The notes below the pieces were generated by a model. The model was not told the origin of the DNA, made no database searches, and saw nothing but the letters and a program-made list of their open reading frames with translations. Below are positions 1 to 10,784 of a DNA stretch of 64,000 nt, one piece after another. The stretch spans positions 186,001-250,000 of the forward strand of contig NZ_UTHA01000001.1 in NCBI RefSeq assembly GCF_900582195.1, written 5' to 3'. The translations under genes and the position numbers were made by a program. Source of the stretch: Pseudomonas viridiflava. Its GTDB lineage: Bacteria > Pseudomonadota > Gammaproteobacteria > Pseudomonadales > Pseudomonadaceae. Every line of letters begins with the position of its first letter. The first letter of the stretch is position 1.

Positions 1-2
1 GA

Positions 3-28
3 GCAATATCAAAACTTTTTGATATTGC
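3..28. promoter_or_regulatory. Palindromic operator upstream of the arsR-type gene and metK
   Basis: Two perfect 12-base inverted half-sites (GCAATATCAAAA at 3-14 and TTTTGATATTGC at 17-28) are separated by 2 bases. It lies 40 bases before an ArsR-family regulator gene, and ArsR dimers bind symmetric AT-rich palindromes of this kind. It is probably the autoregulatory site of that regulator and controls metK through the shared transcript. That it binds this protein is inference. Confidence 0.7.
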
Positions 29-30
29 CC

Positions 31-59
31 TTGCGATGAATTCCCCCCGTCACTAGACT
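31..59 (+). promoter_or_regulatory. Putative sigma-70 promoter of the arsR-metK operon
   Basis: A -35 box TTGCGA (31-36) and a -10 box TAGACT (54-59) are 17 bases apart. The operator at 3-28 abuts the -35 box. Expected initiation near base 66 would leave almost no leader before the ATG at 68, and no Shine-Dalgarno sequence is visible there. A very similar promoter occurs before metX at 56378-56406. Confidence 0.45.
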
Positions 60-67
60 GCGGCCCT

Positions 68-1063
68 ATGAATTTACGCGTGCCTTCCATTCGCCATGAC
101 GATTGCGACGAGCTGGCGGCCCTGTGCAAGGCCGGCGGCGATCCGTTGCGGCTGAATGTATTGCGCGCGCTGGCCAACGATTCGTTTGGTGTACTGGAGC
201 TGGCGCAGATTTTCGGCATCGGTCAGTCCGGCATGAGTCATCACCTTAAAGTGTTGGCGCAGGCCGACCTGGTGGCGACGCGCCGCGAAGGCAACGCGAT
301 CTTTTATCGCCGCGCCCTGCCCCACACCGAACTGCTGGGCGGCAAGTTGCATGCGGCGTTGTTAGAAGAAGTCGACAACCTGAATCTGCCTGACGACGTG
401 CAGGCGCGCATCGAACAGGTTCACGGCCAGCGTGCCGCGGCCAGTCAGGACTTTTTCGCCCGGGTGGCGGAGAAATTCCGTGCCCAGCAAGACTTGATCG
501 CAGGCCTGCCGCAGTACCGCGAAAGCGTGCTGGCCCTGCTCGACAAACTGAACTTCGATGGTGCAGCCACGGCCATTGAAGTCGGCCCCGGCGATGGTGC
601 TTTTCTGCCGGAACTGGCCCGCCGCTTCGGCACCGTCACCGCGCTGGACAACAGCCCGGCGATGCTCGAACTGGCGCGTCAGGTATGTGAACGTGAACAA
701 CTGGCTAACGTCAGCCTGCAATTGGCCGATGCATTGAACGGCACCAGCCTTACGGCCGATTGCGTAGTGTTGAACATGGTGTTGCACCATTTCGCCGCGC
801 CGGCCGATGCGCTCAGGCACATGGCCGACCTGCTGCAACCGGGCGGTAGCCTGCTCGTGACAGAGTTATGTAGCCACAACCAGAGTTGGGCCAGGGAGGC
901 CTGCGGTGATCTGTGGTTGGGGTTTGAACAGGACGATTTGGCCCGTTGGGCCACCGCTGCGGGACTCGTTCCCGGGGAAAGCCTCTATGTAGGCTTACGT
1001 AATGGTTTCCAGATCCAGGTCCGCCACTTTCAGCGACCGGCTGGCGACACTCACCATCGGTAA
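68..1063 (+). CDS. ArsR-family regulator fused to a SAM-dependent methyltransferase (SahR-like)
   Basis: The 331-residue protein has an N-terminal winged-helix ArsR/SmtB domain (about residues 25-90, with GIGQSGMSHHLKVL as recognition helix) and a C-terminal class I methyltransferase fold (from about 150, with the SAM-binding motif VEVGPGDG-like around 170 and D-N-S-P after strand 2). No cysteine pair for metal sensing is obvious. It ends 18 bases before metK, so the two are probably co-transcribed. ArsR-methyltransferase fusions next to methionine-cycle genes are known as SahR, which responds to S-adenosylhomocysteine. The assignment to SahR is by context and architecture. The methyltransferase domain may serve as the ligand sensor rather than an enzyme. 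Confidence 0.8.
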   Translation: MNLRVPSIRHDDCDELAALCKAGGDPLRLNVLRALANDSFGVLELAQIFGIGQSGMSHHLKVLAQADLVATRREGNAIFYRRALPHTELLGGKLHAALLEEVDNLNLPDDVQARIEQVHGQRAAASQDFFARVAEKFRAQQDLIAGLPQYRESVLALLDKLNFDGAATAIEVGPGDGAFLPELARRFGTVTALDNSPAMLELARQVCEREQLANVSLQLADALNGTSLTADCVVLNMVLHHFAAPADALRHMADLLQPGGSLLVTELCSHNQSWAREACGDLWLGFEQDDLARWATAAGLVPGESLYVGLRNGFQIQVRHFQRPAGDTHHR

Positions 1064-1081
1064 ATTCAGGAAAACATCGAG

Positions 1082-2272
<1,191 letters not shown>

Positions 2273-2288
2273 GACTCCCTGGCGGTAC

Positions 2289-2327
2289 AAAAAAGCCCCG
2301 CACGGTTCGCGCCGTGCGGGGTTTTTT
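2289..2327 (+). terminator. Intrinsic terminator of metK
   Basis: A 10-bp GC-rich stem (CCCCGCACGG at 2296-2305 with CCGTGCGGGG at 2312-2321) closes a 6-base loop and is followed by six T. The A-run before the stem means it can also work on the minus strand. Confidence 0.92.
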
Positions 2328-2344
2328 CATGCGTGCGCAATACC

Positions 2345-2368
2345 TGTGGGAGCGAGCCTGCTCGCGAA
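2345..2368 (+). repeat. Single GTGGGAGCGAGC-type REP
   Basis: One copy of the imperfect palindrome TGTGGGAGCGAGCCTGCTCG followed by CGAA. The same sequence recurs throughout the window, usually as inverted pairs. Confidence 0.85.
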
Positions 2369-2469
2369 GAGGCCCGAACAGACAACATTACTTTCCAACC
2401 GAAACACCCGGCAAAACACCCCGCCAACCCACTTCAAAATCCTCGCCTAACCTTCAAGCATTCCCCTGA

Positions 2470-4161
<1,692 letters not shown>

Positions 4162-4258
4162 CTATGCAATCCCGGCGCGCCGGGAACCCGAAGGCCGCCG
4201 CGGCGCTCCAACAGCGCAGTGCCGCCCTGACCCGATTGCCTTTGCACATGGAGCTTTT

Positions 4259-4654
4259 ATGAAATTTCTCGCACCGCTTGCCATGCTGACCCTTTGCGGC
4301 GTAATGGCCGCCCCTGTCATGGCCGAAGAAGACGCCCCGGGCCTGACCGGTTGTGCCGCCAAGAAGCAGGGCATCATGAATCAGATCGAACAGGCCAGGT
4401 CGCGCGGCAACACCGATCAGCAGGCAGGCCTGGAAACGGCCTTGCGTGAAGTGACCGAGCACTGCACCAACGCCGGCCTGAAGAAAGAACGCGAAAACAA
4501 GGTGCTCGAAGCCAAACACGAAGTGAGCCAGCGCCAGGCTGATCTCGACAAGGCGATGAAGAAGGGCGATCCGGAGAAGATCAACAAACGCAAAGACAAA
4601 CTGGCCGAGTCGCGTAAAGAACTGCAGGACGCGCTGGACGAAATCGATAAGTAA
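4259..4654 (+). CDS. DUF1090 family periplasmic protein (YqjC-like)
   Basis: The 131-residue protein has a signal peptide (MKFLAPLAMLTLCGVMAAPVMA, cleavage before EEDAPG) and a mature part of charged, coiled-coil-like helices (EREN...EAKHEVSQRQADLDKAMKKG...KRKDKLAESRKELQ) with two cysteines. This fits the DUF1090 family of small periplasmic proteins of unknown function. The start at 4259 was chosen because it gives an intact signal peptide and is preceded by a GGAG sequence; the open frame extends further upstream into ligB's end. No function can be inferred from the neighbours. Confidence 0.85.
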   Translation: MKFLAPLAMLTLCGVMAAPVMAEEDAPGLTGCAAKKQGIMNQIEQARSRGNTDQQAGLETALREVTEHCTNAGLKKERENKVLEAKHEVSQRQADLDKAMKKGDPEKINKRKDKLAESRKELQDALDEIDK

Positions 4655-4661
4655 TTGATGG

Positions 4662-4697
4662 CCCTGTGGCGAGGGGATTTATCCCATCGCCACAGGG
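4662..4697. repeat. Hairpin repeat between convergent genes
   Basis: An 11-bp inverted repeat (CCCTGTGGCGA at 4662-4672 and TCGCCACAGGG at 4687-4697) encloses GGGGATTTATCCC, itself nearly palindromic. It lies between two convergent genes and could act as a bidirectional transcript end, although no T-run follows. The sequence resembles a repeat I know from Pseudomonas intergenic regions. Confidence 0.6.
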
Positions 4698-4717
4698 TTA
4701 CTCAGCACTCATAAAGA

Positions 4718-5167
4718 TCAATGATCGCGAAACTGTTTATGGCAAGCGCTGCAGGCATCTTCAACTTTCTGCACCGCAGGCCCGAGGTTGCTGGCCTTGT
4801 AGGGCTGAACCTGACTGGCAACCACCAATTCAGCGGTGGCGGCTTCAAGGGTGCGGGCCATGTCCTGAAACTGTGCCTGTTTCTGCCAGACATCGTCTTT
4901 GGCGCTGGTGTGATCGTCTTCGCGAACCTGCGGAAAATGCTTCCACGGCTCATGGGACAACGCATCGAGCTTGACCGCGCCCTCGGCGAATTTCGGCCCG
5001 TCGAACGGAATGCGTCCACGCAACATGCCACCCAGATCTTCACCGGTCTTGAGCATCTGCTTGAAGATCGCCTTGCGTTGGCCCAGCGGAGAATTCGGAT
5101 CGACACCGCCACAGGCGGACAAGGTCAGACAGGCCAGCAATACAACAGCAATACTTTTAAGAGTCAT
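4718..5167 (-). CDS. Cytochrome c' (class II c-type cytochrome), predicted lipoprotein
   Basis: The 149-residue protein carries a signal peptide with lipobox (LTLSAC, cysteine about residue 19) and a heme-binding CSACH motif near the C-terminus (C139-x-x-C142-H143), the placement typical of cytochrome c' four-helix bundles. Attachment to a membrane is predicted from the lipobox. Members of this family bind NO or CO or transfer electrons; no partner gene is nearby. It is convergent with the DUF1090 gene and divergent from mltA. Confidence 0.85.
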   Translation of the reverse strand: MTLKSIAVVLLACLTLSACGGVDPNSPLGQRKAIFKQMLKTGEDLGGMLRGRIPFDGPKFAEGAVKLDALSHEPWKHFPQVREDDHTSAKDDVWQKQAQFQDMARTLEAATAELVVASQVQPYKASNLGPAVQKVEDACSACHKQFRDH

Positions 5168-5294
5168 GGTGGCTTCAGGTCACGGAATTCGGCGGCCAGT
5201 ATCCTCGCGTCACCACCAAACACCAATAGCCCTATTAAAATACGGGTTGTTCGAGCGCATGGAGCACACGGGCAACCGGCACAGGAATCACTCC

Positions 5295-6473
5295 ATGAAC
5301 AGCCGTTTCAAGGCCTGGCGTCACCCGCTGATCGCAACCCTTCCACTGCTGGCGATCCTCGCCGGCTGCACGGGTGGTGACAACGCCCAACCGAAGACCC
5401 ACGCACTGGCCACTTATTCCAGCGCCACCTGGGAAGCATTGCCGGCCGTGTCCGACAGCGATCTGGTCGCCGGCTTCGGTTCGTGGCGCAGCGCCTGCAC
5501 CCGCCTGAAGGCTGATCCGGTCTGGGGCAGCACCTGCGCAGCAGCGGCCAATGTGCCACAGAGTGCTGGCGAGATTCGCGCCTTCCTCCAGCAGAACCTC
5601 GACGTGTTTGGCCTGCGCGCTGAAAACGACAACCCCAACGGCTTGATCACCGGCTACTACGAACCGGTCTACCCCGGCAGCCTGACGCCCACCGAAACGG
5701 CCAACGTGCCGGTGTACGGCGTGCCGGAAGACATGATCATCGTCTCGCTGGACAGCATTTATCCCGAACTCAAAGGCAAGCGTCTGCGCGGTCGCCTCGA
5801 AGGTCGGGTACTCAAACCCTACGACGATGCCGCGACCATTGAATCCAAAGGTGTGAAAGCGCCAGTGGTGGCTTATCTGACCGACCCGATGAACCTGCAG
5901 TTTCTACAGATCCAGGGTTCCGGGCGCATTCAGACCGAGGACGGCAAACAACTGCGCATCGCCTACGCCGATCAGAACGGCCACCCGTACCGACCAATCG
6001 GCCGCTGGCTGGTCGAGCAAGGCGAGTTGAAGAAAGAAGACGTGACCATGAGCGCGATCAGCAACTGGGCCAAGGCCAATCCGTCGCGCATCCCCGAACT
6101 GCTCGGCAGTAACCCGAGCTACGTGTTCTTCACCCGCAACCCGGACAGCAACGAAGGCCCGCGTGGTTCACTGAACGTGCCGCTAACTGCCGGTTATAGC
6201 GCGGCGGTGGATCGCAAGGTGATTCCGCTGGGCAGCCTGCTGTGGCTGTCGACGACAAAACCGGATGGCTCGGCACTGGTGCGCCCGGTGGCGGCGCAGG
6301 ATACCGGCGGCGCGATTGCCGGCGAGGTACGCGCAGATCTGTTCTGGGGCACCGGAGATGCGGCCGGGGAACTGGCCGGGAACATGAAGCAGCAAGGGCA
6401 GATCTGGATGCTCTGGCCTAAAGGTGCAGCGCTGCCGCAAGTGCCGCAGGTGGCTGATACAGAAAAGAAGTAA
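5295..6473 (+). CDS. mltA: Membrane-bound lytic murein transglycosylase A
   Basis: MltA cleaves the glycan strand of peptidoglycan to give 1,6-anhydromuropeptides at the outer membrane. The 392-residue protein has a lipoprotein signal with lipobox LAGC (C25), the MltA domain, and the C-terminal 3D domain with the catalytic aspartate in AAQDTGGAIAGEVRADLFWG. The start at 5295 was selected because it begins directly with the lipoprotein signal; the longer frame overlaps the divergent cytochrome gene. A single-gene unit, followed by a REP pair. Confidence 0.95.
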   Translation: MNSRFKAWRHPLIATLPLLAILAGCTGGDNAQPKTHALATYSSATWEALPAVSDSDLVAGFGSWRSACTRLKADPVWGSTCAAAANVPQSAGEIRAFLQQNLDVFGLRAENDNPNGLITGYYEPVYPGSLTPTETANVPVYGVPEDMIIVSLDSIYPELKGKRLRGRLEGRVLKPYDDAATIESKGVKAPVVAYLTDPMNLQFLQIQGSGRIQTEDGKQLRIAYADQNGHPYRPIGRWLVEQGELKKEDVTMSAISNWAKANPSRIPELLGSNPSYVFFTRNPDSNEGPRGSLNVPLTAGYSAAVDRKVIPLGSLLWLSTTKPDGSALVRPVAAQDTGGAIAGEVRADLFWGTGDAAGELAGNMKQQGQIWMLWPKGAALPQVPQVADTEKK

Positions 6474-6505
6474 CCCTTAGGATCTTTGTCGTCTGAACAA
6501 TGGTT

Positions 6506-6570
6506 TTCGCGAGCAGGCTCGCCCCCACAGTTGGAATGCATATCCATGTGGGAGCGAGCCTGCTCGCGAA
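6506..6570. repeat. REPIN (inverted pair of GTGGGAGCGAGC repeats)
   Basis: Two copies of the repeat in opposite orientation with a short spacer lie between mltA and the MAPEG gene. The left arm has a GCCCCC variant of the usual GCTCCC. Confidence 0.85.
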
Positions 6571-6594
6571 TAGGCCATCGGCAATACCCAATAA

Positions 6595-6978
6595 TCAGAC
6601 CGAGACAAAGAAGAACGAAGCAATCAACCCCATCCCCACAAACCACACCAGCGAGCGCAGGATCGCCCAGTCCGCCAGGTAGCAAATGATGTACAGCAGG
6701 CGACTGGTGATAAACAGCACCGCCAGCACATTGACCGTCACCAACTGCGCCGTCCCTACCAGATGCGCAACGATCACTGCCGCGGCAAACGCCGGCATCA
6801 CTTCAAAACTGTTCAATTGCGCCGCATGCGCCCGCCGGGCCACGCCACCCACACTGTCGAGGAAATCCCGGGGATCATGATTGTCCCCCAGCCTGAAACC
6901 GCCCGAGACCTTGGCCACAATCGTGCACACATACGGCAGAAAAATCGCAATCAACACACACCACAGAGCCACCGTCAT
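6595..6978 (-). CDS. MAPEG family membrane protein
   Basis: The 127-residue protein has four predicted transmembrane helices and the family signature around DPRDFLDSVGGVARRAHAAQLNSFEVMPAFAAAVIVAHL, matching the MAPEG domain (eicosanoid and glutathione metabolism membrane proteins). Bacterial members may have glutathione-dependent activity, but the substrate is unknown. It lies 37 bases downstream of the EamA-type transporter gene on the same strand, so the two may share a transcript. Confidence 0.85.
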   Translation of the reverse strand: MTVALWCVLIAIFLPYVCTIVAKVSGGFRLGDNHDPRDFLDSVGGVARRAHAAQLNSFEVMPAFAAAVIVAHLVGTAQLVTVNVLAVLFITSRLLYIICYLADWAILRSLVWFVGMGLIASFFFVSV

Positions 6979-7015
6979 AACGCCGTCCTTTTTCGAGTTA
7001 TAGATTCGCGAGCGG

Positions 7016-7849
7016 TCAGAACTTCATCACCAGCATGCCGATCAGCACCAGCCCACAGGCTAAGAGCCGCGGGCGGCCGAAAGGTTCTTTCAAGTAGCGC
7101 ATGCCGAACAGCACCACCAGAATCACGCTGATCTCGCGCAATGCCGCCGCTTCCGCAATCGAACCCAACTGCATCGCCCACAGCACCAGAGCGTAGCTGA
7201 ACAATACACAGAACCCGACGGCCAGCCCCAGCTTCCATTGCTCACGCCAGAACTGCATGAACGCCGGACGCTTGGCGACCCACGCCAGCAGTGGAAATGG
7301 CCAGGCACTGAGCAGCGTGACCCATACCAGATAATCCAGCGGGTGCGACCAGCGCCGCAACGCCTGGCCATCGATGTAGGTGTAGCAGCCGATGCACAGG
7401 CCGATCAGTGCTACCACCGGCAACATCGACCACGGCAAGTGCTTGCCACCGCCACCCTGCCACAGCAGGCAAACCATGCCCAACGGAATCAGCATGATCC
7501 CGAATATCTGCTGGGTGGTGAGCACTTCACCGGCGAAGATCAGGGTCAGCGCCAGCACTACCAATGGCGACAGTCCGCGCATCAACGGATAGACCAGGCC
7601 GAGATCGCCGACCCGATAAGCCTGGATAAGCAGATAGCGGTAGAGCAGTTCGAAAGCGGCCGACGCGAGAATCCATGGCCAGATTTCCATGGGCGGCAAA
7701 CTCACGAATGGCAGCGCAATGGCGACGACTAACAGCGCCACGGTGTCCATGCACGCCACCACCAGCAGCCGTTCGGCGCTGAATTTGATCAATGTATTCC
7801 ACGTCGCGTGCAACAGCGCCGCCACCAATACCAGAGCTGTCGCCAGCAC
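7016..7849 (-). CDS. EamA/DMT family transporter
   Basis: The 277-residue inner-membrane protein has about ten hydrophobic helices arranged as two EamA repeats (first half to about residue 140, with the AYRVGDLGLVYPLMRGLSPLVV signature, and second half with AAALREISVILVVLFGMRYLKEPFGRPRLLACGLVLIGM). These drug/metabolite family carriers export or import small metabolites; the substrate cannot be told from sequence. It is divergent from an MFS transporter. Confidence 0.88.
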   Translation of the reverse strand: MLATALVLVAALLHATWNTLIKFSAERLLVVACMDTVALLVVAIALPFVSLPPMEIWPWILASAAFELLYRYLLIQAYRVGDLGLVYPLMRGLSPLVVLALTLIFAGEVLTTQQIFGIMLIPLGMVCLLWQGGGGKHLPWSMLPVVALIGLCIGCYTYIDGQALRRWSHPLDYLVWVTLLSAWPFPLLAWVAKRPAFMQFWREQWKLGLAVGFCVLFSYALVLWAMQLGSIAEAAALREISVILVVLFGMRYLKEPFGRPRLLACGLVLIGMLVMKF

Positions 7850-8061
7850 GCTCCACTCCTTATTGTTGTTATCCAGCCAATTAGTCAGATTATTGATTCG
7901 CGATGTGTCAGCAGCTGTTTATACTGCAAGCGACCACGCCGCACTCAGTTGCGCACAGAAAAATACCAATAATTCCCGCCCGCACCGCCCTCCTTCGAGA
8001 TCGGTCTTCGGCCTGCGTATGCCTGATCAAAGCGTCAAGACTACCGACAGAGACCTTGCGC

Positions 8062-9231
8062 ATGCCACTCGCCTTGCTTGCCCTCGCTGTTGCCGCATTC
8101 GGCATCGGCACAACCGAATTCGTCATCATGGGCCTGCTGCCCGATGTTGCCCGCGACCTTGCCGTGAGCATTCCCGATGCTGGTCTGCTGATCACCGGTT
8201 ACGCGCTGGGCGTGGTGTTCGGCGCGCCGATCCTGGCGATCGGCACCGCCAACATGCCACGCAAAGCGACATTGCTGGGCATGACGCTGATGTTCATCCT
8301 CGGCAATATTCTTTGCGCCCTCGCGCCAAACTACGCGACGCTGATGGCCGCTCGCGTGGTTACGGCGCTGTGTCACGGCGCGTTCTTCGGCATTGGCTCG
8401 GTGGTTGCCGCCGGGCTGGTCGCGCCGAACAAGCGCGCACAGGCGATTGCGATGATGTTCACCGGCCTGACCCTGGCCAACGTCCTTGGCGTACCGCTGG
8501 GCACAGCGCTTGGGCAATACGCCGGTTGGCGCTCGACCTTCTGGGCCGTGTCGGTGATTGGTGTGATTGCGGCGCTCGCCCAATGGTTATGGCTGCCGAA
8601 ATACATCCCGATGGACAAGGCCAACCTCGCCAGCGAGTTCAAGGTGCTGGGCAAGCTCAACGTGTTGCTGGCGCTGGGCATGAGCGTGTTGGCGTCGACC
8701 AGTCTGTTCAGCGTGTTCACCTACATCGCGCCGATCCTGCAAGACATCACCGGCGTCAGCCCGCATGGCGTAACGGTGATGCTGCTGTTGTTCGGCGTCG
8801 GCCTCACGGGTGGCAGCATGCTCGGCGGGCGTCTGGCCGATAGCCGTTTGCTGCCGTCGCTGGTGGGTGTGGCCTTGGCGGTGGTGGTGATTCTGGCGGC
8901 GTTCAGTCAGACCAGCCGTTCAGTGGTGCCGGCGGCGATCACGTTGGTGCTGTGGGGGATTTTCGCTTTTGCGCTGTGCCCGATTCTGCAATTGCTGATC
9001 ATCGATCAGGCCCATGAAGCGCCGAATCTCGGCTCGACGTTGAACCAGAGTGCATTCAACCTTGGCAACGCGGCGGGTGCGTGGATTGGCGGGCTGGTGG
9101 TGGCCAGTGGCGCGGATCTGGCGGACTTGCCGTGGACGGGTGCGATGGTGGGTGTGTTGACGGTGCTGACGGCGCTTTTCTTTATCTATCTGCAACGTCG
9201 TGAGGCGGCTGCGGTCAATGTGTCCGGCTGA
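8062..9231 (+). CDS. MFS transporter (DHA1, AraJ-like)
   Basis: The 389-residue protein has twelve predicted transmembrane helices and the opening AVAAFGIGTTEFVIMGLLPDVARDLAVSIPDAGLLITGYALGVVFGAP typical of the AraJ/YdhP-type sugar or drug efflux group, with the motif GPGCARD-like loop between helices 2 and 3 represented by IGTANMPRKATLLGM. Proton-driven export is expected from the family; the substrate is unknown. The start at 8062 was chosen because hydrophobic sequence begins immediately; the open frame upstream has no support. It is divergent from the EamA gene. Confidence 0.88.
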   Translation: MPLALLALAVAAFGIGTTEFVIMGLLPDVARDLAVSIPDAGLLITGYALGVVFGAPILAIGTANMPRKATLLGMTLMFILGNILCALAPNYATLMAARVVTALCHGAFFGIGSVVAAGLVAPNKRAQAIAMMFTGLTLANVLGVPLGTALGQYAGWRSTFWAVSVIGVIAALAQWLWLPKYIPMDKANLASEFKVLGKLNVLLALGMSVLASTSLFSVFTYIAPILQDITGVSPHGVTVMLLLFGVGLTGGSMLGGRLADSRLLPSLVGVALAVVVILAAFSQTSRSVVPAAITLVLWGIFAFALCPILQLLIIDQAHEAPNLGSTLNQSAFNLGNAAGAWIGGLVVASGADLADLPWTGAMVGVLTVLTALFFIYLQRREAAAVNVSG

Positions 9232-9251
9232 TCGGGTTTAGCCTGCAAGAG

Positions 9252-9427
9252 CCCTCACCCTAGCCCTCTCCCAGAGGGAGAGGGGACTGATTGGGGGATG
9301 CTTCAGAAGTCCGTCGACCTGAACGTACATTGCCGAATCCATAATCGGCGCGGTTATTCAGGTCGATGCATGCCGCCAGACAATAAGGTCGGCTCCCTCT
9401 CCCTCCGGGAGAGGGCTGGGGTGAGGG
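9252..9427. repeat. CTCACCC-type inverted-repeat element (copy A)
   Basis: The ends CCCTCACCCTAGCCCTCTCC and their near inverted copy flank about 100 bases. Each end is itself palindromic (CTCTCCC...GGGAGAG). An inner inverted pair, CGACCTGAA and TTCAGGTCG, lies in the middle. Similar elements occur at 26267-26427 and 33775-33950. Confidence 0.8.
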
Positions 9428-9518
9428 AAGCTTGTGCCCTCTGTCGCTCTCAGCCCATCCAATCCCTGCACCAAAGATTCGGTGCGCTATCTTTCACCCC
9501 TCATCCAAAGGACCCCGG

Positions 9519-10784
9519 ATGCTTGAACTTGTCGCCGCTTTCATCTGCCTCACCACCCTCCTCACCTTCGTCAACTTCCGCTTCATTGGCCTGCCCCCGA
9601 CCATCGGCGTGATGGTCACCGCACTGCTGTTCTCTCTGCTGTTGCAAGGCCTGAGCGTGCTCGGCTACCCCGGCCTCGAAGAACGCGTGCAGCAACTGAT
9701 CGGCCAGATCGACTTCGGCGATCTGCTGATGAACTGGATGCTCTCGTTCCTGCTGTTCGCCGGCGCCCTGCACGTCAACCTGAATGACCTGCGCAGCTAT
9801 CGCTGGCCCATCGGCCTGTTGGCGACCTTCGGCGTGTTGATTGCCACCACGGTGATTGGCAGCCTCGCCTATTACATTTTTGCCTTGTTCGGCTGGCACG
9901 TGAGCTTCTTGTATTGCCTGCTGTTCGGCGCGCTGATTTCGCCGACCGACCCGATTGCGGTGCTCGGTGTGTTGCGTACCGCCAACGCCTCGAAACCGCT
10001 GAAAACCACTATCGTCGGCGAGTCGCTGTTCAACGACGGCACAGCCGTAGTGGTGTTCACCGTGCTGCTGGGTATCGCCCAACTCGGCGAAACCCCGACC
10101 CTCAGCGCCACCGCGATGCTATTCGTTCACGAAGCGATTGGCGGCGTGCTGTTCGGCGGGCTGATCGGTTATCTGGTCTATCGAATGATCAAGAGCGTCG
10201 AGCAGCATCAGATCACTGTGATGCTGACCTTGGCGCTGGTCATTGGCGGTTCGGCGATGGCCACCGAGATTCATGTTTCCGCGCCGATCGCGATGGTCGT
10301 CGCCGGGCTGATCATCGGCAACGTCGGGCGCAATCTGGCGATGAATGACATGACCCGCCGCTATCTCGACGGCTTCTGGGAATTGCTTGATGACATGCTC
10401 AACGCGCTGCTGTTCGCGCTGATCGGCATGGAGCTGTTGCTGCTGCCGTTCAACTGGCTGCACATGGCCGCGGCAGGGTTGCTGGCGGTGGCGATTCTGC
10501 TCTCGCGACTGCTCACCGTGGCTCCGGCAATTGTCCTGCTGCGCCGCTGGCGGACGGTGCCCGCCGGCACCATCCGGATTCTGACCTGGGGCGGTTTGCG
10601 CGGCGGTGTTTCGGTCGCACTGGCGCTGGCCCTGCCGTTGGGCCCGGAGCGCGATCTGCTGCTGAGCATCACTTACATCGTGGTGCTGTCGTCGATCCTG
10701 TTGCAGGGTCTGACCATTGGCAAACTGGTCAAGTACGCGACTCGCAATGAGCCCGCGACCGTGACTGAACCAGCGCACCACTGA
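9519..10784 (+). CDS. CPA1-type sodium/proton antiporter (NhaP-like)
   Basis: The 421-residue protein has about twelve transmembrane helices and the CPA1 ion-binding motif GESLFNDGTAVVVF (about residues 167-180), preceded by ALISPTDPIAVLGVL. Such proteins exchange sodium (or potassium) for protons across the inner membrane and serve pH or salt homeostasis. The start at 9519 gives the first helix directly; the longer frame includes repeat-derived sequence. Its stop codon directly abuts that of the convergent FNT gene, leaving no room for a shared terminator between them. Confidence 0.9.
   Translation: MLELVAAFICLTTLLTFVNFRFIGLPPTIGVMVTALLFSLLLQGLSVLGYPGLEERVQQLIGQIDFGDLLMNWMLSFLLFAGALHVNLNDLRSYRWPIGLLATFGVLIATTVIGSLAYYIFALFGWHVSFLYCLLFGALISPTDPIAVLGVLRTANASKPLKTTIVGESLFNDGTAVVVFTVLLGIAQLGETPTLSATAMLFVHEAIGGVLFGGLIGYLVYRMIKSVEQHQITVMLTLALVIGGSAMATEIHVSAPIAMVVAGLIIGNVGRNLAMNDMTRRYLDGFWELLDDMLNALLFALIGMELLLLPFNWLHMAAAGLLAVAILLSRLLTVAPAIVLLRRWRTVPAGTIRILTWGGLRGGVSVALALALPLGPERDLLLSITYIVVLSSILLQGLTIGKLVKYATRNEPATVTEPAHH

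Noticed and set aside
4971-5294. N-terminal extension of mltA by 108 residues
   Set aside because: It would overlap the divergent cytochrome gene and place the lipoprotein signal in the middle of the protein.
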